DNA of 64,000 bases from Halopenitus persicus (GTDB lineage Archaea > Halobacteriota > Halobacteria > Halobacteriales > Haloferacaceae): NCBI RefSeq assembly GCF_900107205.1, contig NZ_FNPC01000003.1, positions 248,001-312,000 of the forward strand, in the 5' to 3' direction. Both the position numbers and the translations under genes were made by a program. The notes below the pieces were generated by a model. The model did no database searches. It was not told the origin of the DNA and was given only the letters and a program-made list of their open reading frames with translations. This document shows positions 7,854 to 18,032 of the stretch, one piece after another. The stretch's first letter is position 1. Each line of letters begins with the position of its first letter.

Positions 7854-10800
7854 TCAGTCGCCGATGCGCCGTCGCGTCGCGATCGCGGCCGCGGCCAGCA
7901 GCGCGATCAGGGTGACGAGGATTCCGAAGCCGGGGATCCCCTCGTCGGTCGGTTCCGGCGTCGCCGCGGTGTCGGCCGGTTCGGCGGCCGTTTCAGTCGG
8001 CGTTGCGGGCGTCTCGGCCGCTTCGACCGTCACAAGCACGGTCGTCGTGTCGGTCTCGCCGGCGTCGTTCGTGACGGCGAGTTCGACCTCGTACTCGCCG
8101 GGCTCGTCGAAGGAGGTGGTCGCGGTCTCGCCGGCGTAGGAGTCGCCGTCGACGGTCCAGTCGTACGCGACGATCTCACCGTGTTCGGTCGTCGAGTCGC
8201 CTCCGGAGAGCTCAACCGACTCTCCGGTCGTGACGGTTTCGGGAGCCACGGTCGCCACGGCTTCCGGCTGGCTCACGGCGCTGACCGCGAACAGGGAGAA
8301 CCCGGGCGTCTCGGCCTCGAGAACGACTTCGTCCTCGCGCTGCTCGGCGACGCCGGTCTCGAGCGGCTCCCAGTCGGTTCCGTCCCGTGAACGGAACGCG
8401 TGGAGCTGTTCGGCCGTCGCGTCGGCCGCCTCGAGCCGGTCCGTCGACACGGTGAACCGGATCGTCGCCGGCGTGTCGCTCGCCTCCTCGGAGACGGTGA
8501 TCTCCTGTAACGCGAGCTGGCTTCCCGGCGAGGGGTCGACGGCGTCGGTGGTCGGGTCGAGATCGGAAACCGTCACGTCGCCGACGTAGTCGTTCGTCTC
8601 GAGCGCGACCGACTCGACGCCCTCGACCTCCTCGAAGGACGCGACCTGCCGGCCGCGCTCGGCGTCGAGGGTCGTTCCGACCGTTTCGGTGGCCACCGGC
8701 TCGACGTCGATGGACGGTTCCGGCGCGTCCGAAATCCCTCCACCGCCGCCACCGCCGCCACCGCCTCCGGGTGCACCGCCATTGCCGCCGCCATTGCCGT
8801 CGTCGGCAACCACGGTGATCTGCCCCGATTCCGTCGCGTTCTCCGTCTCGACGGTCACCTCGAGGGTCCCGACGTCGTCGGCGTCGGTGGCGTACGTCAG
8901 CGTGGGCGTCGCCGTGTCGCCACCGGCCAGCGTGACCTCTCGGGAGTCGACCTGGCTGCCGTTCACCAGCAGCCTGACCGTCTGGGTGGCCTCGAGGCCG
9001 CCGGTGTTCTCCAGGTCAGCGTCGATCGAGATCTCGTCGCCGGCGGTGACCTCGCTCGGCGGGTCGCCGAGCGACGTCACGTCGAAGAACGCCGGCGCCT
9101 CGGCGACGGTCACGTCGACCGACCGGGCGTCGTCGCCGGTGTCGACGGTCACGTTGATGGCGCCGACGTCGTCGCTGGTGGGCGTGTACGTCAGCGTGGG
9201 CGTCTCCGTACCGCCGCTGCTCAGCGTGACGTCCCGGGAGTCGACCTGGCTGCCGTTCACTAGCAGCGTGACGGTGCGCGTGTCCTGTGCCTCGCCGGTG
9301 TTCTCCAGATCCGCGTCGATCGAGAGCGTGTCGCCGACCATCACGTTCGTGGTCGGGTCGTTGAGCGACGTCACCTCGAACAGGGCCGGATCGAGCACGC
9401 TCACGGTGGCGGACGCGGAGTCGTCCAGCGTCCGCGCGGTGAGGTCGAGCTGGTCGCCGTCGGTGACGTCCGGCGTGTAGCTGAACGTCACGGTGGCTTG
9501 CTCGGAGGCGTTCAGCTCGACGCTCCGCGAGTCGATCACCGTTCCGGCGTCGACGAGCTCGACGGTCTGGAGGTCCGAGGCCGACCCGGTGTTGTTAACC
9601 GTGGCGTTGACCGTGTACGTCTCGTCACGGGTTGCATCCTCCGGCGCAAAGCTCTCGACCGTGAAGTCGGAATCCGGCCGCGTCTGTAGCGGATCCTCGG
9701 TCGCGAGCGCGCTTCGGATGATGTAGTCCTCGTTCTCGACCGGCTCGCTGGCGGACGATCCCCACCAGTTGCTGGTGGCGTCGACCTCGCTGTCGATGAC
9801 GTGCGCGTGGATGCCGTTGGACTCGAGCGCGCTGTTGCGAACCACGGCGCTCGGATTCCCCTGCGAGAGGTTTCCAGCGACGTTGGAGACGCGAACCCCG
9901 ATGTCGCCGTTGTTCCGGATCGTGGACTGTCGGACGTCGTTGTCCGGGGCGTACGCGTCGACGCCGACCGTCGAGGAGTGGACGCCGGATCCGCGAACGG
10001 TGTTGTCGGCGCTCCGGAGGACGATCCCGCGCCGGTCGGACCGCGCGACGCGCGCGTACTCGATCCGGCTGTCGCCGGCGCCGTCGACCAGCAGGCCGAT
10101 CCCGGAGTCGACGACGGAGGCGCCGCGGAGCGTGTTGGTGCCGTTCGTTTCCTCGATGCCGACGTCCCAGTTCTCGACGCGGACGTCCGACACGGTCGCG
10201 CCGTCGCCGGCGAGCTCGATCGCCGAGCCGTTTCCGTCACCGACGAACCGGAGGTTCGAGACCGTGACGTCGGCTCCGGTCACGACCAGCCCGGTCTCGG
10301 CGTTGCGCGGCGAGTTGATCGTCGGCATCGCCGTCGGCCGTGCGGGTTCGATGGTGATGCCGTCCGCATCGACCGTGATCGTGTTCCGCTCGGTGTAGTC
10401 GCCGGCAGCGACTTCAACGACGTCGGTCGTCGCGTCGGTCGCCGCCGCGTCGACGCCGGACTGGATGCTGCCGAAGTCGACCGGGATCGTCCGGCGCACG
10501 GTCGACCCGTTCGTCCGGACCTCGACGTCGCGGTCGAAGGTGCCGGCGCGCGCCTCGGCCGGCGGCGTCACGGCGAGCGTGACGGTCGTCGTGTTGCCCG
10601 GCCCCAGCTCGCTCACCTCGACGGTGTCGTTGACCGACGCCGCGGCGAGGTACTCGAGCTCGACCGTCGCGTTCGTGGCGTTCAGGTCGCCGACGTTCTC
10701 GACGGTCGCGTTGACCGCGGCGGAGTCGCCCTGGGTCGCCGTCTCCGCGTTGGAGTCGGGGAGGAGCTCGGTCGAGACGACCTCGAGCGTTCCCGGCGTC

Positions 10801-13800
10801 GGCTCCTCGACGGTGAGCGTTCCCTCGGCGGAGCCGTTCTCGCTGGCGACCGTGTACGGGATCGCCTCGCCGGCGCCGACCTCATCGGTGTCGATCTCGA
10901 ACTCGACCGTCGTGTCGCCGCTGGCCGGGAGGGTTTCCTCTGTGGTTTCGAATTCGGTCCCGTCAACCGAGAGGGAGACCGTCTGGGTCCCCTCCTGCTC
11001 GCCGATGTTCGTCACGTCGGCCGCGACGGTTACGGTTCGATTCGTGAAGACGGGGTCGGTCGGGCCCTCGAGGTCGGAGACCCGGAAGTTCGGATCCGCG
11101 GGCGGCTCCTCGACTGAGACCGTTCGCTCGGGACCCTCGATCGCGTCGTTCGCGGCCAGCACCGCGAAGGAGGTCTCGCCGGTCTCGGCGCTGGAGACGT
11201 CGTGGGTGAACGTCACGGACCGGCTCTCGCCGCCGGCGACCGTGATCGTGGACTGGTCGACGATCTGGCCGTCGAACCGGAGTCGAACCGTCTCGGTGAC
11301 GGACTCGTCCCCGACGTTCTCCGCGGTGATGCCCACGCGAAGCGATTCCTCGGTCGTGACCGGGTCGGTCACCGACGTGAGCTTGAGCGCGAGCTCGCCG
11401 GGCGCGCCGACAGCGATAGTGTCGCTGCTCGCGTCGTCGGTCGTCGCGGCGGTCACCTCGAGTTCGCCGGGCGACTCGGGCGTGATCGCGTCCGAGAACT
11501 CGAGGACTCGCGCCTCGCCGGCGTCGAGTTTCGCGGTTTCGGTCGCGATCTCCTCGCCGTCGGACAGCAGCCGGACCGTCGTCTCGTTGTTCGCGAGGCC
11601 GCCGACGTTCTCCACCGTGGCGAAGGCGTCCGCCGGAGTCCCGGCGATCGTCTCGTCCTCGGCGTCGAGGTCGACCTCGAACTCCGCGTTCTCGCGCACG
11701 GTGACCGTCTCCGCGGCCGAATCGTCGTCCGTGCTCACGGAGACGTCCAGGTCGCCGACGTCGCTGCCGCGCGTTTGATACGACTCGCTGATCGAGACCG
11801 GGTTGTCGCTGCCGTTCAACGACTCGGTCTGTACGTGGATCTCGCGTCCGTCGACCGTCACGGCGAACGTCTGGGTGTCCTCGACCTCCCCGGTGTTGTT
11901 GATCTCGGCGTCGATGCCGATCGCATCGCCCTGATCCACCGCGGAGACGTTGACGTCGAAGTTCTCCACGGCGAAGTTGGGCGCCTCGCCGATGTCGATC
12001 GTCCGGGTGGAGACGTCGTCGACCGAGCCGGTGCCGTCGTTCTCGACCCCGGCCTCGAGCACGCGCGTGACGTCGTCCTCGGTGACGTTGATCGCGATGC
12101 CACCGCTCTGCTCGTCGACGACCGTCTCGGTCGTGCCGGCCGCGAGGTCGTCGACCTGCACGGTTCCCTCGACGGAGTTGTTGAACCGAACCGTGACCTC
12201 GCCGTTGCCGGCGCGTCCGCCGACGTTCGTGACGTTGATCGTCGGCGTGAACTCGTCGTCCGGCGCGAGATCGGAGACGTTGCTCGCCTCGACGATCGTC
12301 GTCTCGAACTCGGGGGCTGCGGTGACCGTGACCGACTCGGCGGCCGCGGCGTCCTCGCTCGCGACCACGAGATCGATCTCGGGCGCGTCACCTGGCCGGA
12401 CCGGCACGGTCACGCCGGTCAGGGTCTCCGATCCGGTTCCGTCGAAGCTGACGTCCGTGCTGTTGCGAACCTCGCCGTCGACCCGGAACTCGATCGTCTG
12501 TGCCGTCGATTCGGTGCCGAGGTTCTCGACCGTCGCGTCGACGGTGATGTTGTTCGTGTTCCCGGCGAACGGCTCGTCGACGGATCCGGTCACGTCGACG
12601 TTCGTCACGTCGAGGAACGCATCGCGGTCCTCGACCGTGACCGGCACCGTCTCGGCGTCGTCGGGGCTCTCGACGGTGAGATCGAACCCGGCGTCAGTGT
12701 CGTCACCGGAGGTCTCGGCCGTCGCCTCGACGTCCGTTATCTCGCCGGGCTCCAGCGTCACCGTTTCGTTCGTGAGCTCGGTGTCGTCACGGGAGTCGGT
12801 GACGGTCACGTCCTTCGTGGCGCTCGTGCCGCCGACGTTCTCGACCTCGGCGACGAGCGTGGCGTCCTGTCCCGCGACGACGTCGAGGGTCGACTCGCCC
12901 TCGATCACGTCGACCGCGAACTCGGCGGACCGGTTCACCGTGACGATCCGCTGCGTCGCGTCGTCCGCGGTCGCGGCGGCTAGCGTCCGGTCGCCCGCGT
13001 CGTCCGCGTCGGTTTCGTACTCGACCGCAACGTCCTGACTCTCGCCGGCACTGAGGGTGAGCTCCTCGGTCAGGATCGTCGCGTCGTCGATCGTGACGGT
13101 GAGGTTCTGCGTGGCCTCCTGGCCGCCGGTGTTGTTGACGGTCGCGGTCCCGCTCACGTTCGTGCCGGGATCGATCGGCGAGGTGAACCCGGAGAGCGAG
13201 ACGTCGAACTGCGGCGGCTCCTCGACGGTGACCGTCGTCTCGGCCGTTTCGTGGCCGGTGTCGACCGTGAGGGTCAGATCCGTGCTGCCGTCGACGGAGA
13301 CGTTGCTCGTCGGCACGGCCACGAACGTCTGCGCGCTCGCGCCCGAGTCGATCGTCTCCGTGACGTTCGTCTCGGCGACGGTCGTGCCGGTCGCGTTCGT
13401 GGCCACGACCGAGACGGTCGCGCTCCCGCTCACACCCGTGTTGTTGAGGGTGAGCGTGAGCTCGACGTCGTCGCCGGCCGTCACCGGATCGGTGACGTTG
13501 ACGTCATCGATCGCGAACTGCGGTTCGACCACGGCCGCCGCGAGGTCGACGCGCTGGACGTCGCCGGACTCCCACGTGACCGTCTCGGAGCCGTCCTCGG
13601 CGGTGACGCTCGTGACCTCGGTCCGGTCGATGTTCCCGTTGTTCACGAAGAACCGAACCTCGGCGCCGTCGTCGCCCGCACCGCCCTCGACGAGGAGCTT
13701 CTCGTCGAGCGCGTCGGGGCCGCCGTAGGTGCCGGACTCGTTGATCGTGATCGAGCCGGCCACGGTCCCGTTGATCTCGGCCTCGATGACGGTGCCGGCC

Positions 13801-14000
13801 GGCGCCGGCTCGCCGTCGATCGTGACGTTGCCGTAGTAGCTGGCGGGCGTCTGCGGCGGGCCCTCGGTCTCCTCCTGGGCCGCGCCGACGCCGACGGCCG
13901 GGCCGAGCACGCCTGCCGGCGCCCACAGCACCAGACAGACCGCGAGGGCGATGACCGCCGCGGATCGACCGGCAGCGAGCCAGCGGGAGGGGTCACTCAT
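7854..14000 (-). CDS. Giant surface protein with 13 CARDB-like repeats, beta-helix, PKD and PGF-CTERM
   Basis: 2048 residues. A signal peptide (about 1-42) is followed by the PASYYGNVTIDGEPAP domain shared with the 6187-7821 protein. Next come ten CARDB-like beta-sandwich repeats of about 90 residues, a right-handed parallel beta-helix (about 1175-1435, ending in SNWWGSS), three more CARDB-like repeats, a Gly-rich linker, a PGF-pre-PGF domain (ETPGFSLFAVSAV), a PKD domain, and a C-terminal PGFGILVTLIALL helix plus Arg cluster. That last part is the PGF-CTERM tripartite signal, which is processed by archaeosortase A and lipid-anchored on the cell surface. CARDB and PKD modules usually serve adhesion. 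The gene lies 32 bases upstream of its shorter paralogue. Confidence 0.85.
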   Translation of the reverse strand: MSDPSRWLAAGRSAAVIALAVCLVLWAPAGVLGPAVGVGAAQEETEGPPQTPASYYGNVTIDGEPAPAGTVIEAEINGTVAGSITINESGTYGGPDALDEKLLVEGGAGDDGAEVRFFVNNGNIDRTEVTSVTAEDGSETVTWESGDVQRVDLAAAVVEPQFAIDDVNVTDPVTAGDDVELTLTLNNTGVSGSATVSVVATNATGTTVAETNVTETIDSGASAQTFVAVPTSNVSVDGSTDLTLTVDTGHETAETTVTVEEPPQFDVSLSGFTSPIDPGTNVSGTATVNNTGGQEATQNLTVTIDDATILTEELTLSAGESQDVAVEYETDADDAGDRTLAAATADDATQRIVTVNRSAEFAVDVIEGESTLDVVAGQDATLVAEVENVGGTSATKDVTVTDSRDDTELTNETVTLEPGEITDVEATAETSGDDTDAGFDLTVESPDDAETVPVTVEDRDAFLDVTNVDVTGSVDEPFAGNTNNITVDATVENLGTESTAQTIEFRVDGEVRNSTDVSFDGTGSETLTGVTVPVRPGDAPEIDLVVASEDAAAAESVTVTAAPEFETTIVEASNVSDLAPDDEFTPTINVTNVGGRAGNGEVTVRFNNSVEGTVQVDDLAAGTTETVVDEQSGGIAINVTEDDVTRVLEAGVENDGTGSVDDVSTRTIDIGEAPNFAVENFDVNVSAVDQGDAIGIDAEINNTGEVEDTQTFAVTVDGREIHVQTESLNGSDNPVSISESYQTRGSDVGDLDVSVSTDDDSAAETVTVRENAEFEVDLDAEDETIAGTPADAFATVENVGGLANNETTVRLLSDGEEIATETAKLDAGEARVLEFSDAITPESPGELEVTAATTDDASSDTIAVGAPGELALKLTSVTDPVTTEESLRVGITAENVGDESVTETVRLRFDGQIVDQSTITVAGGESRSVTFTHDVSSAETGETSFAVLAANDAIEGPERTVSVEEPPADPNFRVSDLEGPTDPVFTNRTVTVAADVTNIGEQEGTQTVSLSVDGTEFETTEETLPASGDTTVEFEIDTDEVGAGEAIPYTVASENGSAEGTLTVEEPTPGTLEVVSTELLPDSNAETATQGDSAAVNATVENVGDLNATNATVELEYLAAASVNDTVEVSELGPGNTTTVTLAVTPPAEARAGTFDRDVEVRTNGSTVRRTIPVDFGSIQSGVDAAATDATTDVVEVAAGDYTERNTITVDADGITIEPARPTAMPTINSPRNAETGLVVTGADVTVSNLRFVGDGNGSAIELAGDGATVSDVRVENWDVGIEETNGTNTLRGASVVDSGIGLLVDGAGDSRIEYARVARSDRRGIVLRSADNTVRGSGVHSSTVGVDAYAPDNDVRQSTIRNNGDIGVRVSNVAGNLSQGNPSAVVRNSALESNGIHAHVIDSEVDATSNWWGSSASEPVENEDYIIRSALATEDPLQTRPDSDFTVESFAPEDATRDETYTVNATVNNTGSASDLQTVELVDAGTVIDSRSVELNASEQATVTFSYTPDVTDGDQLDLTARTLDDSASATVSVLDPALFEVTSLNDPTTNVMVGDTLSIDADLENTGEAQDTRTVTLLVNGSQVDSRDVTLSSGGTETPTLTYTPTSDDVGAINVTVDTGDDARSVDVTVAEAPAFFDVTSLGDPPSEVTAGDEISIDADLENTGGLEATQTVRLLVNGSQVDSREVTLAGGDTATPTLTYATDADDVGTLEVTVETENATESGQITVVADDGNGGGNGGAPGGGGGGGGGGGISDAPEPSIDVEPVATETVGTTLDAERGRQVASFEEVEGVESVALETNDYVGDVTVSDLDPTTDAVDPSPGSQLALQEITVSEEASDTPATIRFTVSTDRLEAADATAEQLHAFRSRDGTDWEPLETGVAEQREDEVVLEAETPGFSLFAVSAVSQPEAVATVAPETVTTGESVELSGGDSTTEHGEIVAYDWTVDGDSYAGETATTSFDEPGEYEVELAVTNDAGETDTTTVLVTVEAAETPATPTETAAEPADTAATPEPTDEGIPGFGILVTLIALLAAAAIATRRRIGD

Positions 14001-14124
14001 CGGTCGCCCTCCCGTGGCGTGTCGCTCGTTCGGTGGCGGCCGCGCGGCTCACGGGCCCACCTCGGTGGGCACGCTGGCCGGACCGCGGCCGCCGGTATGC
14101 TGGAGAGGACATTGGACTGCGGGG

Positions 14125-17100
14125 TTAGTCCTCGTCCAGGTTGACGGCCTTGAGGTACTCGTCCAGCGTCAGCCCATCGTAGGTGGCCGGGTGAACATCG
14201 CTGTCCTCCCCTTCTTCGTCGATGAGGGTCCAGTAGCCTCTGTACGGGGAGTAGTCGTACCGCTCGCTCGCGCCGAACGGCTGACTCCTCGTCTGGTCGG
14301 CGAACTGGTAATCAAGCGAGTTCTCGACCGTCGCATCGGTCGTGTCGAACGCCGCGTCCGTCGTGTCGCCGGCTCGAGTCGGGCTCACCAAGTTCCAGCC
14401 GGTCGTGACCTCGGTCGGGTCGGGCTTCGTCGTCCCGTCGAAGTCGTTGTCGAACTCCATCACCGCGGAGGCGGTTTTACCGTCCTTGACGACGAGGATG
14501 TAGGCAGATAGCGCATTCGGCGTCGTCGATTCAGCGTCGAGCGTCCCGTCAGCTGTCGAGAGCCAGGTATGCTGGCTGTTATCGTATGCGTAGATGGTCT
14601 CGACGTTCGACAGATTCACCGTCTCGGCCAGCGTGCGCTCGCTGGGTGCCGGGAACGCGATCGTGCTGACGCCCGACTCGAGGGTCAGGTCGCTCGCGAA
14701 CTGCCGTGTGGCAATGTTATCGTCGCTGTCGGTCTTGTTGACCTGCTCGTGTGGAGCCGTCAGGAACGGGTCGTAGTACGTGTCGTTCACGGCCTCGTCG
14801 AACTGGCCGGAGCTCTGTGGGCCGTCTGCACTACCCCACCAGTTGAGCCAGGCGTCGAGGCTCGTGTCCGTGGCGCTGGCCGCCTCGATGCCGTTGTCCT
14901 TAATGTTGTTATACGTTACATCGACTTCGCTGGCGTTGGCGTTGGTGATATTGTAGCCCTGATAGTTCTCCTTGATGATGTTCTCCTGCCCGACCACGTA
15001 GACGCCGAACTCGCTGTTGTTGTGGATCGACGACTCGAGGATCTGGACGTTTTCCGGTACGACCGTGTCGCTGTGTGTCTTCACGACGACGCCGTCAGTG
15101 TTGTTGCTGATCTCGCTATTATGGACGGTGATGTTCGAGACGGAGTCGAAGCCTCCATCTCCGTCTCCCCAAACCGTCGTAACGACACCCGCGTGGAACC
15201 CTTCAACGTGGGCACCGCCAATGTCGACGTTCTTCGTCTCAGTTCCGCCGTCGTAGACGAGGATCCCGTCGAAGCGGTGGTAGTCTCGGTCCGCGTGGTT
15301 CAGATCGCTACCGATAACGGTCGGGTTCTCGACGTCGACGTTCGACCCTTGGATCCGGATCCCCTGTGCGTGGTCGGCATCCTGCTTCCGGTCCTCAGCT
15401 GCAATCCGATGGACGGTGATGTTCTCCACGCTAACATCGTTCTTGTTGATGTAGAGGGCAGCGGTGCCGTCATCGTTACTGGAATCAGCATACCGGATCG
15501 TTGGCTGATTGTTCGGATCCTCGGCCTTCAGAGTAATTCCAGCCGTGTCGATCGCGACGGACTCGTTGTACGTTCGACCTGGCACGACGATCGTCTGGCC
15601 CTCGTTTGCGGACGCGATCGCGTGGTTGATCGTCGGGTGTTCCGTTCCTTGATCCACGTTTTTGATGCCGTCCGCCTGTTGGGTTCGCTCGGCATCAGTG
15701 TACCACGGCGTGACGTTCACCGTGTCGAGATTGTCGACCACCGTATCGAAGTCCGGATATTGTGCTCCCCACCAGTTGTGGGTGGCGTTGAGCGTATCCG
15801 GATCATCTACATTGTTGGTGTTGTATCTGATACTGACATTTGTGAAGTTATTCTGAGTGACGGTGTGTTCTTCACCGAGATCTCCATATTCGTGGAGGTA
15901 GAGACCGAGTGCGTCTTTGTAGGTTGCCTCGGGGCTCCCATCACCAACAGCGATTCCGTCAATGTCGTTATGTTTGATGGTGAAGTTCTTTGGTCCCGCA
16001 TTAGGATTCGCACCGGTATCTGAAGAGAAATCGATACCGAGTGCGCCTGCGCTGTTTTCACCGCCGATATTCCGTATTGTATTATTTTCAACAGTTAAAT
16101 TCTGGAACCGTTCATTGGGATTGATCCCCTTCGCGACAGACTCGTCCGATTCAGATTCTACACTCGTAATATTCCGAACGATGTTGTCTCGGACTGTGAC
16201 GTTTTTAGCCGTTTTATCCTCAGTATTCTTTAAATCGAGAGAGATACCAGCTGGTCGGTACGTATCACTGATATCCTGTACGACATTGTCCTCGATGAGG
16301 ATGTCTTCGACTCCACCATTCGGTTCCAACCTAATACCGTACTGGCCGTGGGTGTCCGTATCGTCCAAATTAGTCGTTACTGTAAATCCGCGAACAGTAA
16401 CGTTTGACTCCGTGATCATCACTCCTTCTGTAGCATCAGCTGAGATCGTCGTAGAGTCAGCGCCAGCAGTCGACTCAAGCGTGAGGCCCTCCACTCCGAT
16501 CGTAACGGATTCTTTGTAAGAACCGGAGCCCACCTTCACAGTCGCGTTTTTAGATGCAGATGAAATCGCAGCGGAGGGACTGGTCCAGATGCGGGGCGCA
16601 TATTCGCCGTCGGTGACGCGAACGACCGATCGATTAAAGGTATTGTCGTTGTTTTCGAAGGTGCTCTGGATATTCAGATTTGATGAAGTGGAGTTATCGA
16701 AGACGTGAACATCAGTGTTTCCAGTAAAGTGGTTTCCTTCCAGAGTAATTCCTGATGCATCTATTGTTCCGATAAATCCTTGCTTCTCCCCATCTCCGAA
16801 GACACGGACACCGACAGTGTTATTCTCGATTTGAACGTTGTCAACCGAGACTGCTTTTGGAGAATCACTCACGCTGCCCACTACAGCGAACCCAATTCCG
16901 AATTCGTTATCCGAAACTGTACCACCGGAGATGGTTACGTCCTCAAGCGTAGCCTCATCAGTTTGTGTTGAAACACCGATGCCAGTATGGAAGCCGCTTG
17001 CATCGACGTTTTCGAGTGTAACGTTGCTGGTATCACTCGGTGAACTTTCACCGGCGTACGCATCAAGGACTGTGACACCTTGATCGTTGTTTCCGCCACC

Positions 17101-17565
17101 CCCTTTCACGATATCGAGGTCTGAAAGGCGTGTATCCGAAGCAGACACGCGAACACCCTGTGCGATTCCGCTACCGGATGCATTGCGTTCAATGCGTAGT
17201 CCGTCGACTGAGACTCCTTCAGCCTCAACAGAGATGGTCGGTGAGCCATCTGAAGTGGTCTCACTCTGATCCAGACGAATCGTTGGCGTAGCGCTGCTCT
17301 CCGCAGCCAACGTTACATTAGCTGTATCAATGCTCAATTCGTCGCCGGTATACTCATATGTTCCATCCTCAACAATAATCGTATCTCCATCGCCGGCGTT
17401 ATTGATCGCGTCCGAAAGGGCTGCGCTGTTACCAACGGTTACCTCCTCGGCCGCCGCACTTCCGGTAAACGCCATCCCCATCGCGACGACCGACAGCACC
17501 ATAATCGCCGCGAGGAAGACCGCCCGCGATCGTGAGCGATAGCCGTCGCTCGTAGTCGTTGTCAT
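14125..17565 (-). CDS. Secreted parallel beta-helix (NosD/pectin-lyase-fold) protein with S-layer-type signal peptide
   Basis: The ATG at 17565 is preceded by GGGGAG and gives 1146 residues. A TTG at 17697 would add 44 residues before the signal peptide and is unlikely. The N-terminus (RSRAVFLAAIMVLSVVAMG...) is the haloarchaeal surface-glycoprotein signal peptide. Three beta-helix modules start near residues 33, 322 and 637, each opening with an A..AI...A motif, a G.Y.E turn and G.TL..., and two NWWG motifs follow. The last about 220 residues contain GWNLVSPTRAG and end acidic, with no membrane helix or PGF-CTERM, so the protein is probably secreted or held non-covalently. The middle of the gene is clearly AT-richer than both ends. 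Polysaccharide binding or cleavage is possible but not shown. Confidence 0.8.
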   Translation of the reverse strand: MTTTTSDGYRSRSRAVFLAAIMVLSVVAMGMAFTGSAAAEEVTVGNSAALSDAINNAGDGDTIIVEDGTYEYTGDELSIDTANVTLAAESSATPTIRLDQSETTSDGSPTISVEAEGVSVDGLRIERNASGSGIAQGVRVSASDTRLSDLDIVKGGGGNNDQGVTVLDAYAGESSPSDTSNVTLENVDASGFHTGIGVSTQTDEATLEDVTISGGTVSDNEFGIGFAVVGSVSDSPKAVSVDNVQIENNTVGVRVFGDGEKQGFIGTIDASGITLEGNHFTGNTDVHVFDNSTSSNLNIQSTFENNDNTFNRSVVRVTDGEYAPRIWTSPSAAISSASKNATVKVGSGSYKESVTIGVEGLTLESTAGADSTTISADATEGVMITESNVTVRGFTVTTNLDDTDTHGQYGIRLEPNGGVEDILIEDNVVQDISDTYRPAGISLDLKNTEDKTAKNVTVRDNIVRNITSVESESDESVAKGINPNERFQNLTVENNTIRNIGGENSAGALGIDFSSDTGANPNAGPKNFTIKHNDIDGIAVGDGSPEATYKDALGLYLHEYGDLGEEHTVTQNNFTNVSIRYNTNNVDDPDTLNATHNWWGAQYPDFDTVVDNLDTVNVTPWYTDAERTQQADGIKNVDQGTEHPTINHAIASANEGQTIVVPGRTYNESVAIDTAGITLKAEDPNNQPTIRYADSSNDDGTAALYINKNDVSVENITVHRIAAEDRKQDADHAQGIRIQGSNVDVENPTVIGSDLNHADRDYHRFDGILVYDGGTETKNVDIGGAHVEGFHAGVVTTVWGDGDGGFDSVSNITVHNSEISNNTDGVVVKTHSDTVVPENVQILESSIHNNSEFGVYVVGQENIIKENYQGYNITNANASEVDVTYNNIKDNGIEAASATDTSLDAWLNWWGSADGPQSSGQFDEAVNDTYYDPFLTAPHEQVNKTDSDDNIATRQFASDLTLESGVSTIAFPAPSERTLAETVNLSNVETIYAYDNSQHTWLSTADGTLDAESTTPNALSAYILVVKDGKTASAVMEFDNDFDGTTKPDPTEVTTGWNLVSPTRAGDTTDAAFDTTDATVENSLDYQFADQTRSQPFGASERYDYSPYRGYWTLIDEEGEDSDVHPATYDGLTLDEYLKAVNLDED

Positions 17566-18032
17566 TCTTGACCACTCCCCACACCATTGGGGCGGACTCC
17601 TACCCAGCGTCCGCCGTCCGTTATGTTCGATGTCATGTTCGTACTCACCGTATGCGTCGACAGTCCACCCAGGGATCGACGACGTCGTCGCACCCAATAG
17701 TTGCTGCCGACCGCATATACCAATGGTATCTACCAGCGTCTCTTAAAGATTCGGGAGGCGGTGAGCAAGTGGGTCATCGAAACCGGCTGCATGCAGTCGG
17801 ATCCGTGGTTGGTTCCGGGTACTCGACACGACATCCCTATCGAACCGCCGTGCTGGACGTCGAGCCGGCGACTGACGATCATCGCGCCGATCGGCACGAT
17901 CGGGGACGGGCGCTCGTCGGTGCCGCCGCTCTCGACTCGAAAGTCGAACACGATGTCGACGTGGGACGGAAAAACCGATCGTCCAACCGTGGGACGCGGC
18001 CCGGGCTCGGCGGACCCGACGACTCGGGTTCG
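17566..18032. other. 467-base spacer upstream of the beta-helix gene
   Basis: No convincing gene. Reading frames here lack acidic haloarchaeal composition. On the minus strand it holds a TATA-like box (CTTTAAGA, about 17740-17748) followed by an inverted repeat at 17716-17729, about 150 bases before the beta-helix gene start. The right part lies downstream of the winged-helix gene. Confidence 0.6.
17716..17729 (-). promoter_or_regulatory. Operator-like inverted repeat, site 1
   Basis: On the minus strand the sequence is ATACCATTGGTATA, a symmetric element with 5-base arms around a 3-base centre. Its centre lies about 21 bases after the centre of a TATA-like CTTTAAGA box, so it would cover the predicted transcription start of the beta-helix gene. 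The same 14-mer, with one base changed in the centre, recurs at 19891-19904. Function as an operator is inferred from placement and recurrence. Confidence 0.45.

Noticed and set aside
11202-12983. Long open frame on the plus strand inside the giant CARDB gene
   Set aside because: It is Arg/Asp/Val/Gly-rich with no domain; it mirrors the codon bias of the minus-strand gene, as do similar frames throughout the window.
17566-17697. 44-residue N-terminal extension of the beta-helix protein from a TTG at 17697
   Set aside because: It would place a polar stretch before a classical signal peptide; the ATG at 17565 has a GGGGAG upstream.
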